Positions 12,201-22,374 of a stretch of DNA of 64,000 nt are shown piece by piece; the stretch's first letter is position 1, and each line of letters opens with the position of its first letter. The notes under the pieces are model-generated. The model was not told where the DNA came from. It saw only the letters and a program-made list of their open reading frames with translations, and made no database searches. Location of the stretch: the NCBI GenBank assembly GCA_036674765.1, contig JARVKI010000001.1, positions 372,001 to 436,000 on the forward strand, read 5' to 3'. The translations under genes and the position numbers were made by a program. The stretch comes from Seiridium cupressi (lineage: Eukaryota; Ascomycota; Sordariomycetes; Amphisphaeriales; Sporocadaceae).

Positions 12201-12658
12201 TTTCCCTTGGCGTCTTGCACGACTTGCAGGCACTTGCCTTGGCATTCAAGACCGACAATAACGAGGCGAAGGCCGAAGTGCGTCGGCGGATCTGGGAAAG
12301 CTTCCAGACAGGGCTCTCTGATAAGTGGTACAATAATGCACCCAAGTTGTCTTCGGATGATGAAGATCAGTGGGCTTATGCGGCATTGAAGACACTTCGC
12401 GCAAGTATGATGAGCTCCAAACTGCTTCCACCAGGCGAGGTCTTCACCATAGGGAGCACGCCTGCTTTGAGAAGAGATGCATTTGTCCAAGCTGGCGAGA
12501 ACCACATTGGACGTTCGGCCCGACGTATCGTATTGAAGTATATCAGAGACGTTGAGACGCGTTTCAGGGAAATCAGGTTTGGCGCTAGCATGTTGACAGA
12601 TCATAGCCCAGGACGTTATGAGGATACTCTGCGTCGACTCGCACGTGGCGTTATGTAA
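9230..12658 (+). CDS. Class 3 lipase, sn1-diacylglycerol-lipase-like
   Basis: Single-exon protein of 1,142 aa. The open frame extends upstream to a TTG at 9218, but the first ATG is at 9230 (MEVDEPETNSF). The lipase_3 domain is near the C-terminus: VLACRGTLGFEDVLADM, a GHSLGG nucleophile elbow with Ser near residue 900, and a later HGNDLVPYLSLG that carries the likely catalytic Asp. The N-terminal 250 residues are mostly helical with a Gly-rich hydrophobic stretch (GTVIGGFGLGAAKF). Residues of roughly 380-720 are Ser/Pro/Lys-rich and likely disordered. This layout resembles fungal diacylglycerol lipases that act on membrane or lipid-droplet glycerolipids. The substrate is inferred from the family. 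The disordered insert is a likely phosphorylation or localisation region. Confidence 0.87.
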   Translation: MEVDEPETNSFRAATTVVALDAEDHNGQPQAALSATPGRTLLPGPVASVVSLATRSTSFALRLGTVIGGFGLGAAKFTTLSSLELGRGILEGILSRAGKDVRARSYSELGRDNAETILEKSLESLHKTMMHMVFWTTAGFHVTETTASSASQISQLLLSTLDQFFGSTDSSRAIASIITLIRHEFRNPATGVNGEKVGVVDLVLGLCGLAYLQNSCARTIQEEARRLGHEEIIWDIVVLNDGTRADVHDNSLDGRQRGTYTHQNHGDRIVEALEQRGSHDSSSEDDLPEVNLRRQILESLPNSAKVSISTCTTTTKIITVKVQGDGHLPLLAPPGADLIEREITVPDRRSFESEECPPTYRLVYRVSRERQRNSMIEHPEANDDASSRIELIDQEGDTYMDERGPPVPPKSPKMTQELAAQDRSHKSPNSVGSASLNGPLSPRDRSSQIPVLKKSPENAANQKKVRQPLNPSKQREGSASVLANSRSISRATGVSDEMAGSPTEKKVGIRNVLKKGSMTGLAGLLNKDSNNEDISKKSRTNSKSSQRSSKPLRTKGQPGVAKAPIPDRTSSIVPKREAPRPPQRGNPDYFSSRDLGVPDIDTESFRTGSRSNFAQRQSRRRNSIVSQTDTLSVHSVESRPGSPTLYRSSHMSKSKSGNDMGDLSAHSPSRHHNRAKSQLGMYSPSVYTLQTSSSQTSLVLSSQHQKSAYSDSEAVDMLRNTGMVGGMFPEFHMLRNITRYSRYASAAYGSRFLDLMGITKDKHNPKASDDTHHDVRSFAHHAQLPPDSIILSSFVDPQGGSDSTGFTETGVPLVHTIAIDRESKAIVLACRGTLGFEDVLADMMCDYDDLAWRGRTYQVHKGIHASARRLLYGGDGRVLYTLKEALEEFPDFGLVLCGHSLGGAVAALLGAMLAEPATTSTAFVTSAQQHKRLIADASAASVAHEPIYLPAGRPIHVFAYGPPATMSPALRLATRGLITSIVHGNDLVPYLSLGVLHDLQALALAFKTDNNEAKAEVRRRIWESFQTGLSDKWYNNAPKLSSDDEDQWAYAALKTLRASMMSSKLLPPGEVFTIGSTPALRRDAFVQAGENHIGRSARRIVLKYIRDVETRFREIRFGASMLTDHSPGRYEDTLRRLARGVM

Positions 12659-12886
12659 GCTCTAGAGGAGTTTCATAATAAAGGAAACATCCAAAGAATA
12701 TACTACATGTTTTTCACTCCACGTATATCGCAAAATACGAGCGTTGAACGCAGAGGCAGTCGCAGGACTAAGTTGTCGATTGCCAAGGCGTGGGACAACA
12801 TGTTATGTTAATCCTGTTCATCTTTCTAACTTTTGAGCGTCGGTAGATCATTCCACACGTCATGAATGTCCCTGGACATGGCCATT

Positions 12887-13876
12887 TCACTCTGGCTTTT
12901 CTGTCGTAATCTTACCTTCCTTGTCATAGAAAATCTCCTTGACCTTGACGGACCTCAAGTGATCCACCCCCTTACTCAATTCACAGTCGTGGTGGAATAA
13001 CAACCATCGCCCCTGAAACTCAACAATTGAATGATGCGTCGTCCAGCCCAACACCGGCTCTAGGATACGTCCCGCATAAGTGAAGGGGCCTAGCGGGCTG
13101 TTCGACGTTGCATATACAATGTAATGAGTATCGCCTGTCGAGTAGCTGAAGTAATACACGCCATCCTTCCTATGCAGCCATGCCGCTTCAAAGAATCGGC
13201 GATCATGGTCATCTGCATCAATTGGCTCGCCTGTCTCTGGGGCTAAGATGACGAGGTCTTGAATATCGCCGTCGAAGCTCCTCATATCATCACCCAGCCG
13301 TGCAACCTTGGGGAATAGAGCCTTCTTCTCCTTTCCGGCAGGCTCCTGCGGCCCTTGCCACTTGGCTTCGAATTTATCGCTTCCGTCCTGGTAACACTGT
13401 AACTGCCCACCCCACAAGCCGCCGAAATACAGGAAAGCCTTCCCGTCCTCGTCCACGAACGAGGCCGGGTCGATGCTGATGCTCCCCTTGATCGGCTCCG
13501 GATCCGGCACGAACGGGCCCTCGGGCTTGTCGCCTACAGCGACCCCGATGCGGAAGATGCCCTCCTTGTCTCGGGCCGGGAAGTACAGGTAATACTTTCC
13601 GTTTTTCTCGGCGGCGTCGGGCGCCCAGAGTTGCTTGCTGACCCACGGCACGTCTTCGGTCTTGAGCACGACGCCGTGATCTACCACGTCGGTGTATGGC
13701 GGGTCCAGGGAGGAGGTAGAGAAGACATGGTAGTCAGCCATGTCATATTGGTCGCCATTGTCGTTGAAGGCAATGTCCGTCTCCCGGTCGTGCGATGGGT
13801 AGATGTACACGCGCCCATTGAACACGTGGGCGGAAGGGTCCGCCGTATAGAGATGGGTTATCAGGGGCGGTGACAT
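12887..13876 (-). CDS. Glycoside hydrolase family 43, intracellular
   Basis: Single-exon protein of 329 aa starting MSPPLITHLYTADPSAHVF. GH43 enzymes are five-bladed beta-propellers cleaving beta-xylosides or alpha-L-arabinofuranosides. The general-base Asp is Asp13 in YTADPSAH, the pKa-modulating Asp lies in SIDPASFVDEDGK, and the acid Glu is in RRFFEAAWLHRKDG. Further typical segments are WAPDAAEKNGKYYLYFPA and GWTTHHSIVEFQGRWLLFHH. There is no signal peptide, so it probably acts on imported oligosaccharides in the cytosol. An overlapping 5' frame upstream (to 14003) is in another phase and was not used. It does not say whether xylose or arabinose is released. Confidence 0.9.
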   Translation of the reverse strand: MSPPLITHLYTADPSAHVFNGRVYIYPSHDRETDIAFNDNGDQYDMADYHVFSTSSLDPPYTDVVDHGVVLKTEDVPWVSKQLWAPDAAEKNGKYYLYFPARDKEGIFRIGVAVGDKPEGPFVPDPEPIKGSISIDPASFVDEDGKAFLYFGGLWGGQLQCYQDGSDKFEAKWQGPQEPAGKEKKALFPKVARLGDDMRSFDGDIQDLVILAPETGEPIDADDHDRRFFEAAWLHRKDGVYYFSYSTGDTHYIVYATSNSPLGPFTYAGRILEPVLGWTTHHSIVEFQGRWLLFHHDCELSKGVDHLRSVKVKEIFYDKEGKITTEKPE

Positions 13877-14662
13877 ACTTGCCAGCGATGTATCTTGGGT
13901 GTCCGCTGGTAGAGGTGGTGTTAGTGGTAGAGGTTTCTGGGTGTTGTCTCGGTGTTGCGGGGTAGTATGGATGGTGAAGTTTCCAGGGGCGCGATGAACT
14001 CAAGTGACACGGGCAATAGCTACTATAAGAAATCCCAATTTTGTCTCTATCCTCACCGGCACCTCAATGAGTTATACGTCGATGCGAATTTATATGATAC
14101 CAGGCTCGGTCGATGGAGTAGCGTGTCCCGGAGGAATGGACAACAGTAAACGTGCCAATTTATCCTAATTTATCCGGTTTACCCAGTAGGCGGCATGGTG
14201 CAGATCGTCCCAGTACAGGGTGGCATCGGCGGCTAGCAGTGCGACACTTCTCGAGCCGCATCATGGAGGATAGAATAATTCAAGTTTGAGATATTTACGC
14301 AATGGACGTCTTGCGCATCAGCTCACTCTCTTCAGAACGGTTTTATGGTGCCTCTATGCGTATGGTTCATACGTTGAGTTACTATAAATGTCTCCCCACT
14401 CATAGTACTCCACTTGTCACAGGCCGATTGTAAACCCCAGTTCAATATTTCGTTTACCAAAGGGCCGTTGGCAAACCCCTGAACTCGGCCATTCAACATT
14501 GCTCATCATAAACAATCGATTGGCATCCGGGGAAACATCGCCAGCAGTTCGTTGTGCATACAGTCTCCTTCAGTAGATAATGCTCGTGATATCCCTGCCT
14601 TTGCACCACCATGTGCGTGATTTCGCCTGAAGCTTGCTCTGTGTGCCGTCTTCGAGAGGGAC
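13877..14662. other. Intergenic region
   Basis: Upstream of the GH43 gene and downstream of the GPI-type surface protein, both minus strand. No supported coding sequence was seen. A CT-rich stretch just upstream of 13876 on the minus strand is consistent with a 5' leader. Confidence 0.45.
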
Positions 14663-15373
14663 CTACAAAGCAGCAACAGCGCCGAGAAAGCCAGCAACGG
14701 CGGCCGCCGCAACTACTAAGCCAGTCTCACGAGGAGCCTGGGCCTGCGAGACCGAGCTCGAAGGACTCTGGGTAGTCGAAGCAGAAGTCATCCCATCTGA
14801 AGTGGTAGATGACGCCGAAGTGCTAATCACCGTTTCCGTCTCGAGTGAGAACGTTACCACGCCGCTCTCAGAAGCCGCACCAGTCTCTGATGCCGTGTTG
14901 CTCGCAATCGCTGCTGAAACTTGACTGCATGTTGAGTACGACTCGATCGTCTGAATCCATGGACTGGCCGACGGGCAGTCCGAGACGAAGCTGGCGATCT
15001 GCGAAGAGTGGCCGTCGTACCAGCTGTACAGCGTAGGCAGAAACGAGGTGAACTCCGGACCGTCCGTTCCAGTGACAGAGAACTTGCACACGTCTGCAAA
15101 CGCCAGAGTTGTCTGGCTCAGAGCCTGGGAGTAGAGATCGTCATTCAGGAGTCCCGAGGGAAGTGTCGGTAGATCAGATGCCAAAGGTAAAACTCGTGGC
15201 AGGCACGCCGTCAAGTTGAGTTCATCGCTGAATCTGATTATTTGCGATAGCGTACTGTCTGTCTGTCTCGGTGCGACGTCTCGAGCTACATCCGCTGGTT
15301 TCGGTGGTAGGTTGAAGCCCCATGCTCCTGCACTTATAGAGAGCAAGAGACCAGTGCATTTCCAGAGCATCAT
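14663..15373 (-). CDS. Secreted, probably GPI-anchored surface protein
   Basis: Protein of 236 aa in one exon, starting MMLWKCTGLLLSISAGAWGF, a clear signal peptide. The mature part is a roughly 130-residue domain with spaced cysteines (ACLPRVLP, DVCKFSV, VSDCPSAS, YSTCSQV). A Ser/Thr-rich stalk follows (about residues 160-210). The C-terminus is hydrophobic (GLVVAAAAVAGFLGAVAAL), with small residues before it suited to GPI attachment. This architecture is common for fungal cell-wall proteins, including some described as infection-structure-specific. No enzymatic motif was seen and the specific role is unknown. Confidence 0.75.
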   Translation of the reverse strand: MMLWKCTGLLLSISAGAWGFNLPPKPADVARDVAPRQTDSTLSQIIRFSDELNLTACLPRVLPLASDLPTLPSGLLNDDLYSQALSQTTLAFADVCKFSVTGTDGPEFTSFLPTLYSWYDGHSSQIASFVSDCPSASPWIQTIESYSTCSQVSAAIASNTASETGAASESGVVTFSLETETVISTSASSTTSDGMTSASTTQSPSSSVSQAQAPRETGLVVAAAAVAGFLGAVAAL

Positions 15374-17384
15374 GACGAATAGGTCTTTTTGCGAAAGATC
15401 GGCCAGGAATGTCTAATGTTTTGATTCCGATTCGGTGAACAATGGGCTGAGGGCCGTGAAGCAAATCCAGTTACATTTCAACCCACGAACAGAATTCCAG
15501 CAGGGTGTTGGGGAAAATGTTCCTTTCGATCTGCCTTATTATAGGATCAGATCCGATGAGTACTCTCAAGACACAGGCCAATGGCAAGCTGAGGGGTTCC
15601 TACAGCGAGGCTTCCTGTTCTGGAAATATGACGTTGGGGTCGTTGTCGATCCCCCTTGTTCCATTTGCGGGGCGCCCCTTGACATTCTCAAATGATCAAT
15701 CAACTATGCCTCCTAGGGGAGGAGCAGAGTCCGATCAGCAACCTCGTCGCCCAAACCAGACCGCCCCCGTACGTGCGCAGTCAATGCCTCAGCGTGCAAG
15801 ACCAATAATGGCATATCTGGAGAGTAATATGAGAAACTCTAGCCAAGCTGCTTAGCAAGCATCGGACGTAACAAGTATACACTGATTGACAGGTTCCTGC
15901 AAACCAACCGAGATTCAACGATTCGATATGTATGGCGCTTATAGCTTGGTTCTTATTACTATTAGAAAGTAAGAAGGAAAGAAATAAGAAGAAAAGAAGG
16001 AAAGCAGAAGTCTATTTTTATTCAAGGGTCTTGCGGGCTTCTCGCATAGTGGATTTCAGCCAGTTATATCTTCTTCAGAGCCTGTTCGGCCTTGTTAAAT
16101 ACGATAGTTGTGAAAGATTACTGAGATGAATTGTATTGAAACATTTAGTGGTATTGAAGAGGTGTATTACATATTAGTAAACGTTATGAAACGATGGAGG
16201 GAAGGAGTTGCATCATTGTTAATTACAATTGAGCCAAGTGGCCCGCAATAATACACTAAATTATCCCAGTATGAAGATACATGAGAACTTGGCCAGTCTC
16301 CTATAGATATTTCTCCTTTAGATCAATTTTGCACAATAAATAGCTAATAGGCTTTATGTTAACACAAATCCATATATTTTAGATAGACCTTCCAAAGTTT
16401 TCTGAGAAGTTTAACTTTGGGGTAACACCACACTTATGAACACTAGATATGAATGTCAAATGATTCTCTTCAAGTGAGAAGCATGCCTATTTATAGAAGA
16501 TACCCGCCATTGTCAGACGTGGGGGTACTGGTTATAACTGGAGGTCATCGTTGTGCTACGGCTTGGCGGTCCCAGTTACTGCACACTGACTTAAGATAGT
16601 CGTGCTTAATGTCATACATCAAGGGTGGCCACTGTAGAATTTTCAAGATATGTAATTCAAAATTGGATAGTACATGATTAGTGACGGTGATAGATATTAC
16701 CCATGAAAAGGTAATACGATTTCGTGGTGGAGGATGATGGTCTGGGGAAAGTCCTGAGATTGGATTCAGTGGACTGCAGCAAATTTCCGCAAATGAGAAG
16801 CGAGCAATAAAGGGGGGCGTGGGAAGCTCTCATTGCAGTTCACTGGGAAGGCTTCACTGAGGAAGAATATTTAGGGGACATATGATGTTGGTCAATGCTA
16901 AGAATGTAGAGGCCTAGCGTTGTGAATTAGTTTATTCGTTTATTCAACCACCTTGAATGTGTGTACAGCTAGAAGCTACAACAACTCCCCCGGAAAATGA
17001 ATCATTATATTCGTCCATTTCGACCGAAGAGCACATAAGACTCAATGGACTTATTAAAATCCTTCGAACTCGCTGCTCGTGGCATGCGATACTGTATCTG
17101 AATGGCTGCCTCCAGTTGACTGCTTAAACAGCACGTCACAAGCCCATAACAGATCTAGGAGCCTATCAGTGAAATCCCTCCAAACACGGAATTTTATTCT
17201 GTGGTCATTCTGGTGCTTACATCGCTCAGATCTTGCTTGCTCTTTCTGCCGGCGCACAGACCGCGGGGCTCGGGCATCGTGCAAGTGCTGCCTTGTCATT
17301 CTCCTCGTTGACTCTTTAACGTAAATTGTTTGGTGTCGCACATATTTCTAGAGGTTACACGACTCTGGAGTACGACCACAAGAC
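15374..17384. other. Gene-poor, partly AT-rich region
   Basis: Two kb without a supported gene. From about 15900 to 17050 the sequence is visibly AT-richer than its surroundings, with purine runs (about 15970-16010) and only short open frames. It could be a decayed transposable element or an AT-rich intergenic block. No terminal repeats, target-site duplications or transposase/reverse-transcriptase motifs were recognised. Confidence 0.4.
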
Positions 17385-17993
17385 TCATCTCCGAACGTAT
17401 GCAGGACCGCGCGTGTATGTAGGATCCGCGCGGGGTCGCGGCCTCGCCGTCCATCTGGGTTCCGGAACTACCGCCCGGTAGATGGGCTGGACGGGCGGCC
17501 GGACTCGGTAGTACTCAGACCAGCGAGCCGCCGACGGCCGAGTGACCATTGAGGCCGATTCTGAAGTGATGAAACTGTAACTATCTTCCGTGGATGATCC
17601 GTCGTCACCCGTTCTTCTGCGCCGCGTCATTGCTAAGCAGCACCACACCAGGACCACGAGCACTGCGGCTCCCACACAACATCCTACAATGATTCCGATT
17701 TGTTCCTGCGTTAACCCGCCCGATGTTGAGCTGCCTGAGACAGACGCACTTGGTGCAGACGGCACGTCTGTCGCAGAGCCGCCTCGACCTAGCGTCACGA
17801 CAGTAGTGAACACGGTGCCTGAGCTTGTGAGGGTTTGCGTGATGGCGACTTGCCGTTGGGCCATCTGTGGTTGGGCGGTCACAGCGGCCGCCGTGGCGGC
17901 CCGACAGGGCAAGGGCAACGACGTGGGCGCAATCATTTCAGGGCGAAGGGTTTCCCGACCCAGAAAACTATGAATGGAGTCGAGGAACAGCAT
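17385..17993 (-). CDS. Single-span membrane protein with Ser/Thr-rich ectodomain (Mid2-like layout)
   Basis: Protein of 202 aa. After an N-terminal segment it has a Thr/Ser-rich stretch (TQTLTSSGTVFTTVVTLG, then SAPSASVSGSSTSGG). One strong membrane span follows (IGIIVGCCVGAAVLVVLVWC), then basic residues (MTRRRRTG) and a 75-residue Pro/Arg-rich cytosolic tail. This order is that of fungal Mid2/WSC-like surface sensors, but no WSC cysteine domain is present. An internal ATG at 17936 gives a better signal peptide (MIAPTSLPLPCRAATAAAV) than the ATG at 17993 and may be the true start. An upstream exon cannot be excluded. Confidence 0.55.
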   Translation of the reverse strand: MLFLDSIHSFLGRETLRPEMIAPTSLPLPCRAATAAAVTAQPQMAQRQVAITQTLTSSGTVFTTVVTLGRGGSATDVPSAPSASVSGSSTSGGLTQEQIGIIVGCCVGAAVLVVLVWCCLAMTRRRRTGDDGSSTEDSYSFITSESASMVTRPSAARWSEYYRVRPPVQPIYRAVVPEPRWTARPRPRADPTYTRGPAYVRR

Positions 17994-20900
17994 ATCTACC
18001 GGGCGATCCTCTTCGCTTCCTCATATACCATGCCATCCGCATTCCGTTCGCTGCATGTCCCGCGTAGCATGGCGAAAAGCTAGTTTATTGCATGAATCTG
18101 CTCGCATTCTAGGCATCGTCGCGCCCTCACACCCACCCGTCTGCAGGCTGTCTCGGCAGGATCAATCAGATGACGACCAAGGCTAGGCCGCTGACCCTCC
18201 CACGGCTGATTGGGGCAGATAACCTTGGTCACGCCGGCAGCACACCTATAGGACGTGCACCGCAGGACTCGCATCGAGCAGACGGGCGTCGACCTTGTTG
18301 ACACCTGACGGGTGATACGGCATCGGCGCTAATGCATGATATGCTGTTGAATGCGCCAGGGGCTCGGAATTGGCACCCTGTGCGCGTGCTAGCGACCGGA
18401 AGGTGAGGTTGGGGGCCAAATGTCCAAGACGAAGACCACACCAAAAGGCTAGACCTCATGCGGGCCAAAAGTCCCTCTGTCGTGTTTCCTGGCGGAATCC
18501 CGCTCATCCGTCAGATGAGAACTATGCGTCGATTACCAGAGGCGGCGGCTTCAACTGAAGGACTCGAGACGGCTCGATTGTGTGCGGCGGGTTTTTGTCA
18601 TATGGTCGGCTGAGTCCGATCTCCTATAACCAAGATATAGCTAGCTGCAGAAGCCCAATGGAATCGCGTCTTGGCTGACTTTATATGCATGAGCGCGGGA
18701 ACGGAAACGGTACCCGATGTTCACGTCTATAATACATTATCAGCTACATCTCTCATCCTACGTGAACCGTGATACAATCCCGTAGGCAAGAAAAACCAGT
18801 TTGCAGGACTCTGCATGCGTCCACCCGCGATATTGTAGCTTCGTATTTGCTCTCGATGAGGAAATCAAACGCGAACATGGGACTGAGCCTGACAAAACGC
18901 GAAGCGGCGGAAAAGACAAATGACATCAAGCCATTCGCAGTGGCTACCGCCTCCACAACAGGTATGAAAAATGAGCATTGATGGAACGCGTCATCACTGG
19001 GTACATTCAAACCAAGGCAGAAACAGTCGGAATGACCCGCGGCTTATTGGCGGTAGCAATAGCAACGCCTGTGCCCATGTTATGTTGAACTGCTTCCACA
19101 AGCAGACCTGACTTGCGCGGCTTGCCGTCGGCAAGAATCCGCATTAGAAACAGTCTCTGCTACGGGACCGTCCAAGCAACTATGCTTCGATATTCAGTGC
19201 CAGACGCAGGGCGTATGCATGTTCGAGTTGCATGTTTGAAGCCGCTGCAAAAGCCCTTCGCAAATATGGTGAGAATTAGGAGAAGTGAGCAATATTTCCC
19301 GCCCCCAACGGAATTGTTTCTGCTTGGACGGAACGGACGTCGCAAGTTGTAGCCTCCGGGTCTTCTGTAGAAGGGGCTTCCGATGTACAAGGTGAAGCAA
19401 TTCGGACAGGCTATCGAGCGTGTATTTCGAGGCGAGATTGTTTTGAAACTGCAAATCGAGGATCGTCTCTGACCGAATGCCATGCTTACCTATGCACCAT
19501 ATCTCCTAATTGCCTCTAGGTTTGCAGCCGCTTTTTAGCGTGAAGTGATGTCTCGGCTGCCAAGGGGAGGCAGATCATATATCATGACAACACTTCAAGT
19601 CTTTATATATGCGTTAGTCATGGCTTGGAAGACATTATCTTCGCGGCCGGAGTTTTGCCCAATACTCGGATCAACGATGCAACTGGTCAGGCACGCTGCT
19701 GTCCCTGCTGTAGACCTTCTCAGAATTCGTTCCACTGAGTTCATGATGGCTAGGGCGATAAGGGTGGTCAGGGGTAATCGTCATGTTGGTGAATAGTCTG
19801 TCAGTATTATGACGTGTCGTTTCAAGCCCAACCGTACCATCGATTGCGACATTAATATTATCATTCAATAAGAAAGAAGTAATAGAAAGAAATAAAACAG
19901 CAAATCACAAACAAGAAAGACATCGGATGACTAGTGCAGGTCGAAGGCGTGTTTGCCAGCCTCCTTCTCGGCCGGATGATGCTGCCGGGCCATGCCATGT
20001 GGTCCTAATGTAGGTACGGGTTCCCTCCGCACCGGTGGGTGCGGCCCTGTTCTAGAAGTGCGTTTAATCGGCTAGGTGGCCGGTCACCCACCACGGAAGC
20101 TGGCCGGGAATCCACAAACTATGAATACGTGGGAAAAGATTCGTGGATCGTGAGCTCACTGCTACTGTAGGGGGAGCGACGGCTGTCAAGGGCTGAGGCG
20201 ATGGAGAGGCTGACGACTCAATCACCCACATCCGGTCAGTGGCCCGCTCTGCGTGAAGTCTATGCTAGATGGCTTCTAGTTTAATGCGCCAGCGTTGGAA
20301 ATGAAGACTCGGCCATTGGACATGTTCAGGACCGCGTCGCCCAGATCGGCAATCCATCTCAATCTTGGTGATAAAAGTACGGGCGAGGCGCTGGGCACCG
20401 CGGTAGCTTACGCGGTCCTGGGGCAGCTTAGCCTCATTCAGCGTGGGGCGGGTGAGGCTACACCAGCGTATCCCGGAGTGCTTGAGTTATGCGGCGCTGG
20501 TGATTGGCCCGGCGCCCTTCATGACTCCCGCGGCCCACAGCACTTACGGCATTTCTTCATGGCGAAACACTGTTTTCACTGCCCTTCATCTACTAATAAC
20601 TCGCTACATGGACACCAGAACTCTTGGCATTGATTCTTCCCCAGCGCTTTCGCGGCTGCTCTCCTTCTCTGCTGTTCCACCGACGTTGAAGCTGACGAAT
20701 GTTTCAACCGCTAAAACAAGGTTGAGCCACTCCAAAGTGGGCTCGCCCCAACGGGCCCCCGTCCTGTGAGGAAGCGTAATCAGCGGGCGCATCGTCATTT
20801 GCAGCCATGGCACCGCTCGGAGAGCCGCCGTGATGGTGACTAGGGCCAGCAGCGTGTAGACTGACCCGGGCACGCGCGGTGGCCCTGCTCGCTGCGCTGC

Positions 20901-21183
20901 ATTTCGCCTTCATCTGCCTCCCTTGTCAGTGTACACGTAACGACGGACCGCTGCCATGGAGCCCGGCCCTGAATGCCAAGATACACACTTCTGCCGCTCT
21001 GCCGCTATGTCAAGATGATTGTTGTTGAGTATTATGTATAAATCGGCGCATCCTGTTGCATCCTGCTGAAGATTTGTAGTTCGACAGTCTCATCAGCATC
21101 CTTGGGTTCTTACAAGTCCTTCTTTTCAGTTCTCGTATATCGTTCTCTTCACCAACCATCTGCCTTCTTTCGTATTCGCTGTC
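17994..21183. other. Long gene-poor region
   Basis: 3.2 kb upstream of the dioxygenase with no complete gene that could be supported. Open frames are short and mutually overlapping. One exon-like minus-strand segment (19931..20004, after an ATTAG acceptor) ends in a hydrophilic C-terminus (AEKEAGKHAFDLH), but no matching upstream exon was found. The right end should hold the dioxygenase promoter. Confidence 0.4.
21037..21042 (+). promoter_or_regulatory. TATA box of the intradiol dioxygenase gene
   Basis: TATAAA lies 142 bp upstream of the ATG at 21184. A plausible transcription start follows within the CT-rich leader. Confidence 0.45.
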
Positions 21184-22374
21184 ATGCGTTTCACCCAGAC
21201 CGTCGTCTCGGGCTTGACCCTCCTGTCGAGCTCCGTCTTTGCCCACCCCGGCCATGATCTGACCCAAGAGATCGCCGAGCGCCGTGAGTTCCTCAGCTCC
21301 GTCAAGCGTGCCGATCTCAGCCACTGTGCCGCCAAGCTCAAGGCTCGCGGCGTCGACAAGCGCAACGTTGAGCGCCGCACTGCTGCTCTCGAGAGGGCTC
21401 GTGCCAAGCGAGGCTTGAAGAAGCGCGACCTTGACACTGTCTTGGCCACCTCCCACAACGAGACCTCGTTGGGCTACACCCTCAACACGGATGCTGCCAC
21501 TCTCTTCAGCGGCAACAACTCTTGTGTTCTTACTCCCGAGGTCACTCAGGGTCCCTACTGTAAGTCGACTCGTAACCATCATATCGGGTGGTCTGTCGCC
21601 ACGGTAGAACCGTAACTGACGCTATGTTTAGATGTTGGAGGAGAGTATATCCGACGGGACGTCACCGAGGACCAGGTCGGTCTTGACACCGTGGTCGACT
21701 ACCAGATCATTGATGTCGACACTTGTGAGCCCGTCCCCAGCGTCTACCTTGAGATGTGGCACTGCAACTCCACCGGTGTCTACTCCGGCGTTGTCTCTTC
21801 TGGCAACGGTGACAGCTCGGACGAGGCCAACATTGACAAGACCTTCCTCCGTGGTATCCAGAAGTCCGATTCCGATGGCGTTGTCCAATTTGAGACCATC
21901 TTCCCCGGTCACTACACCTCCCGTGCCAACCACATCCACTTGATGGTTCACACCAACGCCACCCTCTACTGCAACGGAACTCTGGGCAACACGGTCAGCG
22001 CCAGCCACGTCGGCCAGGCATTCTTCGACCAAGATCTGATCTCGGCCGTCGAGCTCACTGCCCCCTACAGCACCAACACCCAGGATTTGACCACCAACGA
22101 CGAGGACTCCATCTTGTCCTCGGAGACTGAGACCGAGGGTGTCGACCCGGTTCACGAATATACTCTTCTTGGTGATAGCGTCGCTGACGGTCTCTTCCTC
22201 TGGCTCGCCTTCGGTATCAACACCACCGCATCCTCCACAGTCACCCCGACTTCCTTCTACTACGCCGAGGGCGGTGTCTCAAACGCCAATGCTGGCTCTG
22301 GCGGCGGCGGTGGTGGCTCTCCCCCTGGAAGCAGCGGTTCCTCAAGCGCTGCTGCCCCTTCCGGCACCGCTTAG
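21184..22374 (+). CDS. Secreted intradiol ring-cleavage dioxygenase
   Basis: Non-haem Fe(III) dioxygenase of 372 aa, read as join(21184..21559, 21632..22374). The 72 bp intron splits a Tyr codon and restores TQGPYYVGGEYIRRD. The signal peptide is MRFTQTVVSGLTLLSSSVFA. Family iron ligands are two Tyr and two His, seen here as Tyr in GPYYVGGEY and the cluster FPGHYTSRANHIHL. The family cleaves catechol-type aromatics between the hydroxyls to muconates. Secretion suggests action on extracellular plant phenolics or lignin fragments. A basic dibasic-rich region (KRGLKKRDLD, near residues 80-90) could be a propeptide. The C-terminus is a Gly/Ser/Pro-rich low-complexity tail without a hydrophobic GPI signal. 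Confidence 0.92.

Noticed and set aside
13743..14003. Frame upstream of GH43 that could be a 5' exon
   Set aside because: It is in a different phase, and the GH43 family start (LITHLYTADPSAHVF) is already complete from the ATG at 13876.
17054..17341. 95-codon minus-strand frame
   Set aside because: Charged, random-looking composition with no homologous feel; overlaps a plus-strand frame of similar length.
19931..20004. Exon-like minus-strand segment ending in AEKEAGKHAFDLH
   Set aside because: A good acceptor precedes it, but no upstream exon in compatible phase with a start codon was found.
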